Origin: Thelephora terrestris
Taxonomy: Eukaryota > Basidiomycota > Agaricomycetes > Thelephorales > Thelephoraceae
Reading direction: 5' to 3'
Length of the DNA: 64,000 bases
NCBI GenBank assembly: GCA_015956445.1
Contig: WIUZ02000003.1
Coordinates: 2,542,001-2,606,000 of the forward strand
This document shows positions 33,652 to 45,369 of the stretch, one piece after another. Below the pieces are notes generated by a model, which made no database searches, was not told where the DNA came from, and saw only the letters and a list, made by a program, of their open reading frames with translations. Every line of letters begins with the position of its first letter. Position 1 is the first letter of the stretch. Made by a program: the position numbers and the translations under genes.

Positions 33652-35990
33652 GTTACGGTTTGATCACACTCATCGGCTGGAACCATCGCTTTCATGCACT
33701 GTATCCGGGAGGATGCACCTCCGACTTTTTCACTGTATCAAGTACCATCTCTGCTCTCGTCTATTTGTCTTTAACTCGCATCCGGATGCTTTCCTACCCA
33801 CTCTCCCTCGAACTGTTTAACATTTTCCCCCTGCTTTCCATCGCTCACGCGCGTACGGTCGCTATTATTCCCTCTATTTGAATCCGCGGTTCACCTTGTA
33901 GAATATCGCGGGCGGTCTTAACCTGCTATAGTAGGTATTCTATAGATCGCACTCGTAGTTGAAAACCTCAGTCGACCTCAGGTGATCCATACTCACCAGC
34001 TTCGAACCCAAGCTCGACCTAGGTTGGCGACTGCGGATGTGTCATTTCTGACACAGGAGACGAGGGCTGATCGCTTTAGTGCCGGCACTCGGCCGCCTGC
34101 CCCTTTTCTTTTCCTCCACGACGCCTGAAAGCGGGGCCACTCCCTGTTTCCAGGATTACTAACCCTGTATTTTGGCAAGGCCTGGAGTGGTGTTTCAGCG
34201 ATATCGACGAACACGCCTGCGTTTTATATGGTTTATCTTTCGTTGATGAAGTTCATGAAAGCACAAGGAAAAACCCGCGATCCCATTCTTCTTGACTCAA
34301 GCGCCTAAAGTCACTATTCAAACCCTCATCATCACCGAGATCCCCACCACTTGTTCTCAAAAATATCAATGCCCGGGTTTGCACTGTTGTGTTAGCAAGG
34401 TGCTGCGGATTCCACACTTTATCGGGTGCGTTACTCACAGTATGTCGATGCGATGCCATTCTCGTTCGGTGCCTGACATATAGGCCTACTGACCCACCCT
34501 TGATCCTATTCTTTCCAAAACCGATCAAGGCACACAGCCTCGATCAAGTACCTAATTGCTGGTGACGTTGTACAAAATCTCTAGACCGATTTGGACAATC
34601 GGTCACATCGTTCAATGCCTTCGACGCAATCTGTGAACTTGGTTTCCGGGAATTGTTTCTGAATGGATCAAAGAAGTTCACATCGTCGGGCCTTGTGCTG
34701 TGCCGTCGAATCATAACTGATTGGAGGAGCCCCTATCCGGATTTGCGTCCGCAGCGATTCCCGTGGGATGGCATGCAGAGTCTGGGTACGGGGAGACACT
34801 CTCCCGACCCGTCCAGGCCCTTCCGCCTGTCGTGACACCCGACTTGGCCGCTTCGAAAGAGACGAGGACGATCTGCGTGCCATATGGCGCAGATATCTTC
34901 GCAGTAGTCCATTCCTCTGCGAGGCTCTCGGCGAACACGATGTCAGGGCTGAGACTGACATCGGCCGGCGAAGTTCATAAGGCATTCTGGATACTTGACG
35001 CCTCGCTGCACCTGGGACCCTCCCCATCCCCGCGATATGAACCATTGTTATCGCTCCTGTTTCTTATCTTCATTCAATACACCTCGTTTCCTCGTTCTCA
35101 TCCTCCAAAATGTGGAGTACCCTGTCATGCATTTGTCATGGAGCACCTGCTCGGCTATGTATGAATGGGGTACTTATGCGGAAATTCTGGACGAACTTAT
35201 TCCCCATCGTGTATCGGGGTGAGTGGAGATATGAATCGACTCACTGCATTGAAATCGCCCGGGGCCCGCTGGACTGGTGTTCGATGGTTGATGGTCCTCT
35301 CTCTGGGGTTTTGGCACACCCCGCTTCACGACAAAACGATGGCATGGCACGTACATCTGTTTCACTCTCCGCCTCTTGTATTACTGCCCAGCCGTTGTAT
35401 ATACCCGCTTATGCTGTTGCCCATCACCGTCATTCGCCCTTAGTTCCAAGCGGTCTACCTTTAAATCCCCTTCGCTCGCTTCGTACTCTTGCGCCAGAGG
35501 TGGTTTCCTGCACGCTGCTGACGATTTCGGATGAACAATTGAGCGTAACGGAGTCTCCTCCCTCTCTTTTTTGGCTAATATTCGGTAAATCGCAATGGCC
35601 ATATTCCTTTCTGTATAACCCCGAGTCCGCCGCCCCCCTCATTGTAGATCTGGCCCGGCCCATCTTAGCCAGAAGTCATCCTTCATGGCAGGAGGTTGTT
35701 ATGCCAGCATTGTGCTTCCCAAATATTTTCTCGCACTCGATGCAATGATTTTAATATTGTCAGATTCTGTTACTGTTGCACGGCGCCAGCTCTCAGATTC
35801 GTCCGGGGCTCACCCGCCCACCAATCCCACGTCTGGTGCAGTACGAAGGTCTTTATGGGGATATTCCCCAACTGATTCCGGCCCGAGCCTTCCATAATTA
35901 TCCTTCTAGACGCACACGAGGGACCTAAGTACTATTCAGTCCATCACTGATCATGGACTTGCTATCGTATTTTATCGCTCCTTCATCCAA
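33652..35990. other. 2.3-kb region with no supported gene
   Basis: The best frame is 34721-35164 plus (147 aa, with a segment CVPYGADIFAVVHSS), but it overlaps an equally long antisense frame and has no recognisable domain. A further frame at 35110-35748 plus has poor composition. Possible gene relic between two solid genes. Confidence 0.3.
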
Positions 35991-37135
35991 ATGTCATCTT
36001 CGACTGGTCAGCTTACATGCAGCAGGTGCAAAAGCGATCTCAGCACCCCGAAAAGTCCGATGCTAACATGCAGCTCATGCAAAAAGGGATGGCACACTTG
36101 TACGTTCCCCCGCCGATCATCTTGATTATACCTCCGAAGTAGGATGGTTGAAATTTACCCCCTCTCGTAGATTGCCACAACCCTGTAGTCACTCTCGCAA
36201 AGTTCAAAGCAATGTACGAGGCGGAAAGGGATAGGAAAGCGCATCCTGGAGAAGCCCGGTTTTCCAATTGGCGTTGTTCGATGTGTCCGACCCCTTCCTG
36301 GGATCGAAGCACAGTTGTGGGTTCACGGTCGTATGACCTATTTTACTAGGTCGTTCTGAAAACCCCACGTATCATATATAGGTTATCTCATCTGATGACG
36401 AGGACCCACCACAACCCAAGCCGGGTGCTACGACCCTGTCCAAGTCTGCATCGGTAGCAGCAGCCACGCCGGCAGAGGTCATCATCGATCTTACCGAAGA
36501 GTTTGCGGAATTTCCCTCACGAAAGGATATGAGTAGAGCTCGAGACACCTCACCCCCACGATCGCGCTTGCAAACACCCGACCAGCCCGGATGGGAAGAG
36601 TATCGATCGCCGATCGCCTCTCTGAGATTAGGTGTGTTATCGCAAAATGCTGGCCCTCCCTTATTGATGCTAAATTCGCCTCCTAGAGTCTCGAAACCAA
36701 CCCTCCGTAACTCCACCCCCGCCCAGTGCTACCCCAAGTGAGTCGATGATGATCATTGACGAAGAGGACGTGGATCTCGTAGAGACCAGTGGGGTCAGCG
36801 TCACCCGAGGGAGTGGTGAACTTCAACTCCCGGTGCAGACACAGTTACCCTCCGAAGAACAACCCAGACAGACGGAAACGCGTCTGCTGCCACAAATCAT
36901 CAAAGAAGAAATGCAGGAACCTGTAGTTCCGCCTCCTGTCGAACCGGGGAGGCCGCGGCGGTCACGCAAACCAGAGGAAACAAAGAGGTTCATTTCGACG
37001 AGTCGGAAAGGTAAAACGCGGATGAGGAGTCTTGTGGATTTTCACCTGCCTTTTGGTCCCGAAATGACACCCAAGGCAGACCTGGGGTCGTTGGAGGAAG
37101 CGTTGAGAAAATTGGGACTTGAGCCGGGCTCCTAA
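35991..37135 (+). CDS. PHD-finger protein with SUMO-interacting-like motifs (316 aa)
   Basis: Four exons join in phase: 35991-36099, 36171-36313, 36382-36631, 36687-37135. Residues 9-75 form a PHD-type zinc finger: CSRC, CSSC, WHTYCHNP and WRCSMC supply the C4HC3 ligands. The rest is disordered and acidic with VISSDDED, EVIIDLTEE and MMIIDEEDVDLV, each resembling a SUMO-interacting motif (hydrophobic core plus acidic residues). A basic RPRRSRKPEE stretch and a conserved-looking tail (LVDFHLPFG) end it. A chromatin reader or SUMO-linked nuclear role is inferred. It is convergent with FOL3. Confidence 0.8.
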
Positions 37136-37664
37136 GGTAGATACCTATAGGTTTATCGTAGGCAACCCCGCCCCACTCAGCATTGGCTAGGCGTTACAGG
37201 TTTCCGGCACTGTCGAATTCCTTGTCGACCTTCGAGAGAAGCAGTCTTACAAAGTGTGCTGTGTGCTACTGTAATTAACCGTTCCTAATCAGAGGAATGG
37301 CATCACGGCTGCACTCCAATGGGGATGACTCGCAAGACATAGCGTGAACATACACATGAACATCATATTCCATTCCACCCGCATTTCAGTTAATTGAGGT
37401 CTACTAAACAAGTGGAAAAGGACCGCAGTAGTCACCTGGCTGGTTGGTTGAACCAGCCTTCCCGGTGCGCGAGCCAATTGACGATCCAAATACTGCCGCC
37501 GACTCGGGCGTTTAGAAGGATATACGTAGAAGCAACTTTATGGATGTGTTGCCTGCTTACATTCCCTATCTAACCGATAGGAAGGCAATCTCGGACCGGG
37601 GGCTAGCTCGCGTAACAGCCCACCCGTGGAGGGCATGCCTTTGGGGCACAGTTTTCTTCGGCGT
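37136..37664. other. Convergent intergenic region
   Basis: 3' ends of the PHD gene and FOL3 face each other. Nothing coding is supported; two AT-rich patches (about 37270-37300 and 37375-37410) may carry poly(A) signals. Confidence 0.4.
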
Positions 37665-39053
37665 TCAATATCCATCACGACCCAAGTCCATAAGTCGGTA
37701 AAAGTCTGCGACCAGAAAGAGGCTTCCCGCGAGGACAACCAACCCATCATTCCCGGATACATTAGTTGCCCAATTGAGCGCATCCGATAAACCAGTCTTG
37801 CCTTCCGCAGGAGACCAAAATCTTGTGTGTGTGTAGTGGGCTTTGACAGCATCGTGGATCGTTGAAGCTGACTCAGCTTTAATCCAAGGCATGTCGTCAG
37901 GAAGGGAGAACTCGAGAGCCGCAACGTTCACTTCTACGTGGGCGTTCGATCGAGGTAAAAGGGAGGGGGAGAAGAGTGGGGCGAGCGTGTCGAGGGGTCG
38001 TTTAGGTGGAGATTGGGATAGCCCAAGTATGTAGGTCAGGTTCAACGCACTGTTCTGAGTCGATAGGTTTGGCGAAAGGGTGGCAATAAAATCCGCGAGC
38101 GTCTGAGCGGAACCCTGGTTGTGAGCCCCGTCGACGAGGATGGTCTTCCCGTTGGGTAAAGTGTGGAACGAGAGTCGTCCTGGCCACTTCGCCTTCGCAA
38201 GTCCTGAAGCAAATGTCTCGGGGGTGATCCTCCCACTCAAGTCGAGACGTGAACACGAGGGGTGCGTGAGGAGTTCGGAGACAATTGTTGAGGCGACCCC
38301 CAGATTCGACAACTGGTGTGAACCACGAAGGGGTAGGTTCCCTCTCAGCGGTTCGGCAAAGCAAGGGAGCGGTATCGATACAGGCGTAGGACCTAGGAGA
38401 TCATTTGAAGGGAGTTTGACCGGCTCAACAGCTCGAACGAGATGGCCTTGGATGTCGTCCCCCAATACAGCCTTTTTGACAACCGCTTCGACCTCGGGGA
38501 ACTTCTGCATCCCCAACACAAATGGCTTCCCTCTCCGCGCAATCCCCACTTTCTCTCGCGCGATCTCTGCTACCGTGTTTCCGAGGAAAGCTTGATGGTC
38601 CAAATCGACGCTGGTAAGAGCAGATACAGCGACAGCGTCATCAGGCATCGCGTTGGTCGCATCCAACCTCCCACCCATCCCAACCTCCATGACAACAAGA
38701 TCCATCTTAAGTTTCTCAAATATCGTCATCGCTGTGCTCGTCAAAACCTCGAATTTCGTGGCTTGTACCCCGAGTTCTTGATTCAGCTTCTCGACTTCAC
38801 CCCGGACTTGATCGTATATGTCAGCAGAAACTGGCTTGCCGTTGATGACAATTGAGTCACGTATGGATACAAGGTGTGGACTGTTGAATCGACCGACGGA
38901 GAGCGGAGGAGATGAAGCTTGGAGGATCGAGGAGAGAAGAGCGGAGACGCTGCCCTTGCCGTTGGTCCCTGCGATATGACATGTCGGTCGCTTGTACGTA
39001 GGGAGGTGCGAGAGGAGAAGGCGAATGCGGTTTAAGCTCAGGTCAATTGACAT
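37665..39053 (-). CDS. FOL3: Dihydrofolate synthase (FOL3/FolC family, 462 aa)
   Basis: ATP-dependent ligase joining glutamate to dihydropteroate to make dihydrofolate. A single exon. The start chosen is ATG 39053 (MSIDLSLNRIRLLL), which matches fungal FOL3 proteins; an in-frame upstream ATG at 39203 would add 50 unconserved residues. Seen motifs: P-loop HIAGTNGKGS, NSPHLVSIRDSI, VVMEVGMGGRLDATN with the Mur-ligase-type acidic and Asn residues, VDLDHQAFLGNT, KPFVLGMQ, and the C-terminal ILVDGAHN. The dihydrofolate-synthase-type spacing and short length favour FOL3 over the longer folylpolyglutamate synthase MET7. Confidence 0.92.
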   Translation of the reverse strand: MSIDLSLNRIRLLLSHLPTYKRPTCHIAGTNGKGSVSALLSSILQASSPPLSVGRFNSPHLVSIRDSIVINGKPVSADIYDQVRGEVEKLNQELGVQATKFEVLTSTAMTIFEKLKMDLVVMEVGMGGRLDATNAMPDDAVAVSALTSVDLDHQAFLGNTVAEIAREKVGIARRGKPFVLGMQKFPEVEAVVKKAVLGDDIQGHLVRAVEPVKLPSNDLLGPTPVSIPLPCFAEPLRGNLPLRGSHQLSNLGVASTIVSELLTHPSCSRLDLSGRITPETFASGLAKAKWPGRLSFHTLPNGKTILVDGAHNQGSAQTLADFIATLSPNLSTQNSALNLTYILGLSQSPPKRPLDTLAPLFSPSLLPRSNAHVEVNVAALEFSLPDDMPWIKAESASTIHDAVKAHYTHTRFWSPAEGKTGLSDALNWATNVSGNDGLVVLAGSLFLVADFYRLMDLGRDGY

Positions 39054-39830
39054 CTCGAGCGGAAGACAAATTGAAGCCCCAGGTATACGCCAGGAAGAGA
39101 GAAAGGGTGATCGAGAAAAAGCACACTCTTCCCACCGCATCAAATGCGACGGGATCGATCTAAACCTCGACCCTGATAAGTACAGGATGTCCATTGCATC
39201 CAACTTGGAAATCGTCGCACACTAAGGGCCTGCTTCCTGTCGACCGAGTGCCTCTTCATCATTGTTGCTGGCCCTTCCTACATTGCCCGACGCAGGTAGC
39301 CTGGCAAGTTTCAATCGCAAGTTCTGGCTCAACCCCTGGATCGACGAGCGAGCAAGAGCCATTTTCTCTGGGTTGTGTCTTCGTCTTCGCTCGAAGCCTC
39401 CACCCGTGGCTGCAGCGTGAGACCGTGTCTTCCTCTGGAAATAATTCGGGTGATTATCGCGACAGACAAGGAAACCCTACGCGTTGTTCCTGGACAGCGG
39501 GCGATTTCTGTCACGTAGCCCAGTCTTTCCTTGGCCGTCATATCGCAATGAAAGCTGTCGGATTGTTTCAAGTAGTCTATTCAGCGCATCAGACGAGGGG
39601 CATTCCAGCACGCCCGATCCCTTGACCTTGGCTTCACCAACTATAGAAACGCGTTTTGAACTCCCCCTGGTCTGGTTACTAACTTCACCCGATCTGGTTC
39701 GACTGATGCATACGGGAATGGAGTGCAGGTTTGAATGACCGGTGGCTTAGTCTACTTTTTCTGTACCATGTGAAGCAGATTGTAGCTAAGAATTAGTAGT
39801 AAGTATGTGCAGCAAATTTCCATCTCACTC
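39054..39830. other. Intergenic, no gene seen
   Basis: FOL3 promoter side and MSS51 3' side. Plus-strand frames 39194-39625 and 39484-39738 lack domain or splice support. Confidence 0.4.
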
Positions 39831-41540
39831 TCAGAGCCCAAACCAACTCTTCTCTCGAATCTCCCTCGTCTTTCCTCTGATCCCCCACACACCCCAATTG
39901 GTCTTCACCATGACCCGAGGATCGAAGTCTGCCACCTCCCATTTGATACTCCCAAACTCGTTTTCACCAGGCGTGATGACCCAATCGAATTCTCCCGCGA
40001 CTCCCGGAGCGTTCGAAAGAGACCTCACGTCCCTCTCCACGTCCGCGGGTGAGAATCCGGTAACGAAAATCGGGCACTTTGTGGCCAATAGTTCTGGAAT
40101 GACGGGACCCCATTCTGTCGGAGAGACGATTTGGAGAACAGGGCTACCGTTCTCATCGACCGAGGCGGGGGAAGGGAAACCGAACCCGGGGGAGAAGAGG
40201 ACGAAAGCATCGGTGTAAGGATCAAACGTGTCACGGAAAAGATGGTGGACTTCCAGATAGTTCGCTTGCATGCCGGTAATCGTCAATTGATGTGTGTATG
40301 GGACGGTGTACGAGGGCACGCCGTAGATCTCTATCTCTTCGCGAGTACGCTTTAGCCGTGCGATCGGAGCTGGGGTAGGTGGTTCGTAGACATTCGGAAC
40401 GTAGCTTTTTTCTTCCGTCTCCGTTAGGGTGGTGGGTGAAGTTGATCTGGAAGTGGAAGGCTCAGAATCCTGGGTCGATGAAGACGAGGTTGAGGTTGAA
40501 GAGTCTGTCTTCTGTTCCGGGGGTGATGTCGTTGAAGTGGACGGCGATGGCTTTGTTGGCTTCTTCATTTCATCAGCGGGTTTTGGAAGTGAAACTTGTG
40601 GCCCAATGAAATGAAGGTGTAACAGTGCAGACGGGAAAAGCATGCATAACTGTTCCCAGACATGCGGCGGGAGGGACGATTCCGCTCGGGCGCCGAGAAT
40701 GAATAAACGAACTTGAGGCTTGTCGGAGCCCGCCTCTTCCGTCTCGGGTGTCCCTGGCTTGACATGCAAAGTGGTTCGGAGGGCTGTAGGCGCGAAGTCA
40801 GTCAGGAAAGAAGATTTGACTATGCCTGCCCATACCCGCAAGAGACCTGCTTCCTTCCGACGTCAGCCGCTGGTTGCTGAGAGTCAGGCCACTGAATTGA
40901 TGGAGAATAGAGCCAATGGTCATCGGATATGTCAATAGCTTGCTGGAGTGTCGCCGGGATCGTTCAGTGTTCATCGAAGGGAACCCACGGGTATACCAAA
41001 ACACGTCCCAGTTCGCGAATGAGATTGCTGTTTCGACATCCTGTGGTCCTGTGTGGAATAGTCAGGAAAGCTTGGACGCCGTATCGCGCTCCACAGCAGA
41101 CCCGTACCAGGGAGATCAAACTCGTGTATTTTCCTCCCACTACGAAGGTCGTGTTCGTCCTCGTTGACCTCACGCAACCTCGAACAATACTTCTGGTGTT
41201 CCTTGTCTGCAGCCCAATGCTCTTCGGAACAATGCGTCGGCCAACCGCAGTCCGGACATTCGAAGCCAACGGCTTTGGGCTGGGCCTTTGTATGCGCGTG
41301 AACGTGTTCGTGCGAAGAGGAACAGACGGGGCACGGTGCGAGTTGTTTGATTGCCTCACCCCTTGCGCGGATTGCAGGAAAAGGTGATTTTGAAAACGGG
41401 TGAAAGAGGTTGTCCTCGCTCAGAAACGGCTTTGGTTCAGTAAAACGTTGTTCCTTGCGCTTGAAGAGACCAAAGAAAGACCGGGTGTGGCGGGGATGGG
41501 CCAGCCGGAGTGAGTGACGGGCAGCGAGGCGGATGTTCAT
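39831..41540 (-). CDS. MSS51: Mss51-like COX1 translational activator (532 aa)
   Basis: Mitochondrial protein coupling COX1 mRNA translation to cytochrome oxidase assembly. Three exons join in phase: 41540-41108, 41048-40836, 40783-39831. A basic amphipathic N-terminus (MNIRLAARHSLRLAH) fits a presequence. A MYND-type zinc finger follows (CPVC, CPDCG, HCSEEHW, HQKYCSRL), then the family block REVNEDEHDLRSGR, FANWDVFWYTRGFPS, LTYPMTIGSILH and a conserved C-terminal domain (PFYTHQL-like to GVWGIRGKTREI). A Ser/Thr/Glu-rich insert of ~55 residues sits in the middle of exon 3. Its ATG is only 112 bp from the divergent M13 protease start. Confidence 0.88.
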
Positions 41541-41652
41541 CTCATAGGGGAATGCCGCGAATCAGACTCGTGGTAGCCACACGCAACTTGTCTGGCAACA
41601 ACCACCTTCTTCCAGTCGCCCCTCCCTAGTACCCTACAAAACGAGCGTCGGC

Positions 41653-44600
41653 ATGTCCGGAACTCGTAACGACGAGGGTGAGTAGTTAAATCCGAAAGAC
41701 AGTTCGTAAATGTGTTGACGAGCCCTTGATTCAATCAACTTCAACAGGGTCCGCGTTGTTGGGGGACGAGCGCGAGAACGGCGATGTCCACACTCCCCAC
41801 AGGAGCTTCGGCCAACGTCTCGGAGATACTCTACGTGAACCACTTACACCCTTGACTCTTCTGTTACTTCTCGCGTGCCTTCTGTTTCTGCTCCTGAGTT
41901 CGGTCTTCATTGGCCTCTTTGCCGGAACGAAGCACAACCTCAGTCTTGAAAGGGGAAAACATAAGGAAGAAGATCACACGGTTACCAAGATTCTTACGAC
42001 TACCGGAACGACCGTCGTTACTAGCCTTTCGTCCACTCTGTCGACGGAGACAGAGTTCTCCACGATCTTCACTGCTACAACCTCGACGGAAACCAAGCTT
42101 TCGACCTTGACATACACGACAACGTCGGTGTCTACAGCGGTGTCTACAGCGGTATCAACATCAGTGTCTACATCAGTGTCCACCCAAATCTTTACCACAA
42201 CTGCGACCGAGACCGAGACCAGGACAAGGATCGAAACTAAGACCCTCCCCGGCCCTGTCCCAGTTCCTACCTCAACCAAGATACCTGATGGACCGGTACA
42301 TAGTCAGCTTAAGACGGCTCGTTATTGTTGCTGACGATTATGGGTTATCAGGTTGCATGCGGGTCTGCAGACTGCATCATGCTTTCCGCAGCGGTGCTTT
42401 CTAACCTTGACACCTCGGCCGATCCCTGCGACAGTTTCTATGACTTCGCCAGTACGTAAAGTTGCCTCGTTGCTTTCATTTCGGCGTGATTCTAATCGTG
42501 ACCTTGTTCGGTTCCCCAGATGGAGGCTGGGCGAAGGTTCACCCCATTCCCTCTGACAAGGGTTCGATCGCGAACTTTGGTCTCGTTGCTGAAGAGAACA
42601 GGCAGATCATTAAACGCTTCCTTGAGGGAAATGTTGATTCAGCCTCGGATGCTCAGTCTACCTTTGACCATCAGATCCTTGGGAAACTTCGCGGTCTCTA
42701 CGGATCCTGCATGAACGAGAAAGGGCTCAATAAGCGTGGAATCAAGCCACTGTTGAAGGTTGTTGAAGAGATTCAAAGCCTTTACCGACACGGGCCGGAC
42801 CGCGCGGGCGATGACCTAGTGGATAGGAGGGGGCTTACTGCTGCTCTGACTTTCCTTCACTCCCGCGGGATCAGCGCCCTGTTCAACTTCTATTTTGATG
42901 GCGACGTTAAGGAGAATCCTGACATGATGACCTTGTGGTTCAGGTTCGTTCGTCATACCATCACATCTGCGAGGCACGTGCACTGATTTAAGATTCCAGC
43001 CAACCTGCCCTTGGCTTGCCTACCAAGGAGTACTACGAAGAGAAAGAGATTATGAAACTGTACCAGGAGGTCATCGAGAAGCTGCTCACGGCCATATACG
43101 TGGCCGAGGAGGATGAGGAGGAGATGCCAAGTACTCTTAGTCGGTTCTTCAAGAAGCCTGTCTTCCGCGTCATCGAAGAGACTGCCTGGCCACCCTGGCC
43201 TTGGCCGCCGGGAGGGCCGGATGATGGTCCCAAGACTCCTTATGAACGAGCTGCAGAACACGCGAGGAAGGTCGTTGAGTTCGAACGCGCCCTTGCGAAA
43301 GCTACTTTGGACCTTGATATTCTCTACGGTAACCCCTACGCAACCTATAACCCGGTTTCGGTGCGGGATCTTTCTCAGACTCTCTCTGAAGTCAACTTCG
43401 AGACCTACTTTACTGCGTTCGCGCCGAGGAACTACCCGCAAAAGATCATTGTGACGAGTCCGGACTACGCGAAGAAGCTTGGAAGGATCTTGGCCGATAC
43501 TTCTTCACAAGTCGTCGAGGCGTACCTTGTTACCAGGGCTGCTTTGGAGCTTTCTCCCCATCTTGGTCTGGAGACCGAGGTTTGGAAGGCCCAGAGGTCC
43601 CTTGTTGAGGCTCTCCAGGGTATCAAGAAAGGTGCTGTCGGCGATCGTAGCGTGTACTGTGTGGAAAAGGTCGAAGAGGCTATGGGCTTTGCTGCTGGGA
43701 GATACTTCGTAAACGAGACTTTCGGTGGTGACTCTAGGGAGAAGGGCGAAAAGGTTATCTTCGACATCATCAAGGCGTTTGATCACTCCCTCGGTAAAAT
43801 TGAGTGGATGGACGAGAAGTCCGCCGAGGCTGCCAAAAAGAAGGTAGTGTCATTCCATACCAAACTGTGGTTCTTTCTCGCGTTGACGTTGTGGCGTATC
43901 AGGCGGACAACATTCGAGTCAAGGTTGGGTACCCGCTCAGTCCAAACACCACAAATGCCGCTTCCATCGCGAGATACTACTCACTGGTGAAGATCGACGA
44001 GGACAAGTTCTTCGAGAACATGTTGAGCGCCTCGTAGGTCTTGCGGCGAGGCACGCCATCCACCTATTTTCTGACCTTCTTTATAGTATGAACGATGAGA
44101 TCAAGGATTGGCAGAAACTCGGGAAGCCCAGAGACATTCAGCAGTGGGAGATGTATCCTTCGATGGTCAACGCGTACTTCGACCCTCCCGCCAACGAGGT
44201 ATGTGTTTGCTGTCAGTTGATAGTACATAGTACGGGCTTCTAACCAACGCACATAGATCGTTTTCCCAGCTGGTATCATGCGCCCTCCATTCTTCAACAG
44301 GGCCTGGTGCGTAGTTTCCCCTCGTGCCAGACTTCCAGAGGTTAAGTTCACCCTTATCTTAGGCCAGGATACATGAACTATGGCGCATTCGGTATGGTCG
44401 CTGCTCATGAGTTGACTGTAAGCCACCTCGCATACTCTGGGTTAACAGCATCTTAACCGTCCGCATTCATAGCACGCGTTCGACTCTTCCGGACGCTTGT
44501 ACAACGAGAATGGCAAACTCGAGGAATGGTGGACCGAAGAGACGAGCGAAGGCTTCAACGAGAGGCAAAAGTGTATCTCGAAGCAGTATTCTAAATACAC

Positions 44601-45203
44601 CATCGATGACGGCAAAGGCGGAAAGGCTCACGTGAACGTATGTCCGCGTTCGCTTTTCATCCAAGGATGATTAATGACATACCATTTCAGGGCGAGCTGC
44701 AAGTCTTGTTTTATTCCGTTTTCCGATGATTTCGTTGACTCATGGGTTGTGAAACAGAACCTCGACGGAGAACATCGGGGATAGTGGACTGATCCAGGCG
44801 TACCGAGCTTGGAAGGCCCAATACAGCGAGGATGGTAACGATTACCTCCTACCCGGTCTAGACTACACCCGCGAACAGCTGTTCTTTATTGCCTTCGGTC
44901 GAGTCTGGGCTACCAACATGAGACCAGAAGCCGCTGTACGTTCCTGGTACCTTTCAATGCCATGTAAACTAACGACGTCATGCCCGCATGATAGCTCGCG
45001 AGGTTGAGGTCTGACCCTCACTCACCCGCCCGCTGGAGGGTGGATGGAACCTTGAGGAACGTTCCCGAGTTCGCCGAGGCCTTTAATTGTCCGAAAGGAT
45101 CACCTGTAAGCTCCATGCTTCACCGATGTCCTCTCGACGGAAGACTGACTGCGACCGGCCTCAGATGAATCCCAAACAAAGCGATCGGTGCATTCTGTGG
45201 TAG
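41653..45203 (+). CDS. M13 (neprilysin/ECE-type) zinc metalloprotease (929 aa)
   Basis: Type-II membrane endopeptidase. Fourteen exons join in phase: 41653-41677, 41748-42295, 42352-42451, 42520-42943, 43000-43843, 43903-44033, 44087-44198, 44257-44306, 44363-44417, 44473-44637, 44691-44698 (8 nt), 44758-44935, 44995-45105, 45165-45203. After a transmembrane helix (LTLLLLLACLLFLLLSSVFIGLF) comes a Ser/Thr stalk with degenerate TAVST repeats, then the peptidase: SADPCDSFYDFANGGW, NAYFDPPANEIVFPAG, zinc site HELTH split between exons 9 and 10, ENIGDSGL (ExxxD) and the terminal CILW. The intron after the 8-nt exon starts GCAAGT, a GC-AG intron. Catalytic residues are all present, so it should be active. 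Confidence 0.95.
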
Positions 45204-45369
45204 GTCGTTGGAAGCGCTTTGTATTCTATCTATTGCAGACTTGCTACGTTTCCTTCGCTTTCTGTTTTTCATTCATAACTCATTGCAATACGACATTTCA
45301 TGCATCTTGAATTGGGGAGCGGCAAAAGGATTTTCGAAAATTCGCAGTATCATTTTGGGGAACAACAAG

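Noticed and set aside
39054-39203. 50-residue N-terminal extension of FOL3
   Set aside because: The conserved protein starts at MSIDLSL; the extension has no clear targeting character, though a mitochondrial isoform cannot be fully excluded.
41974-42279. 101-aa minus-strand ORF rich in Val-Asp repeats
   Set aside because: Antisense shadow of the Ser/Thr repeat stalk of the M13 protease.
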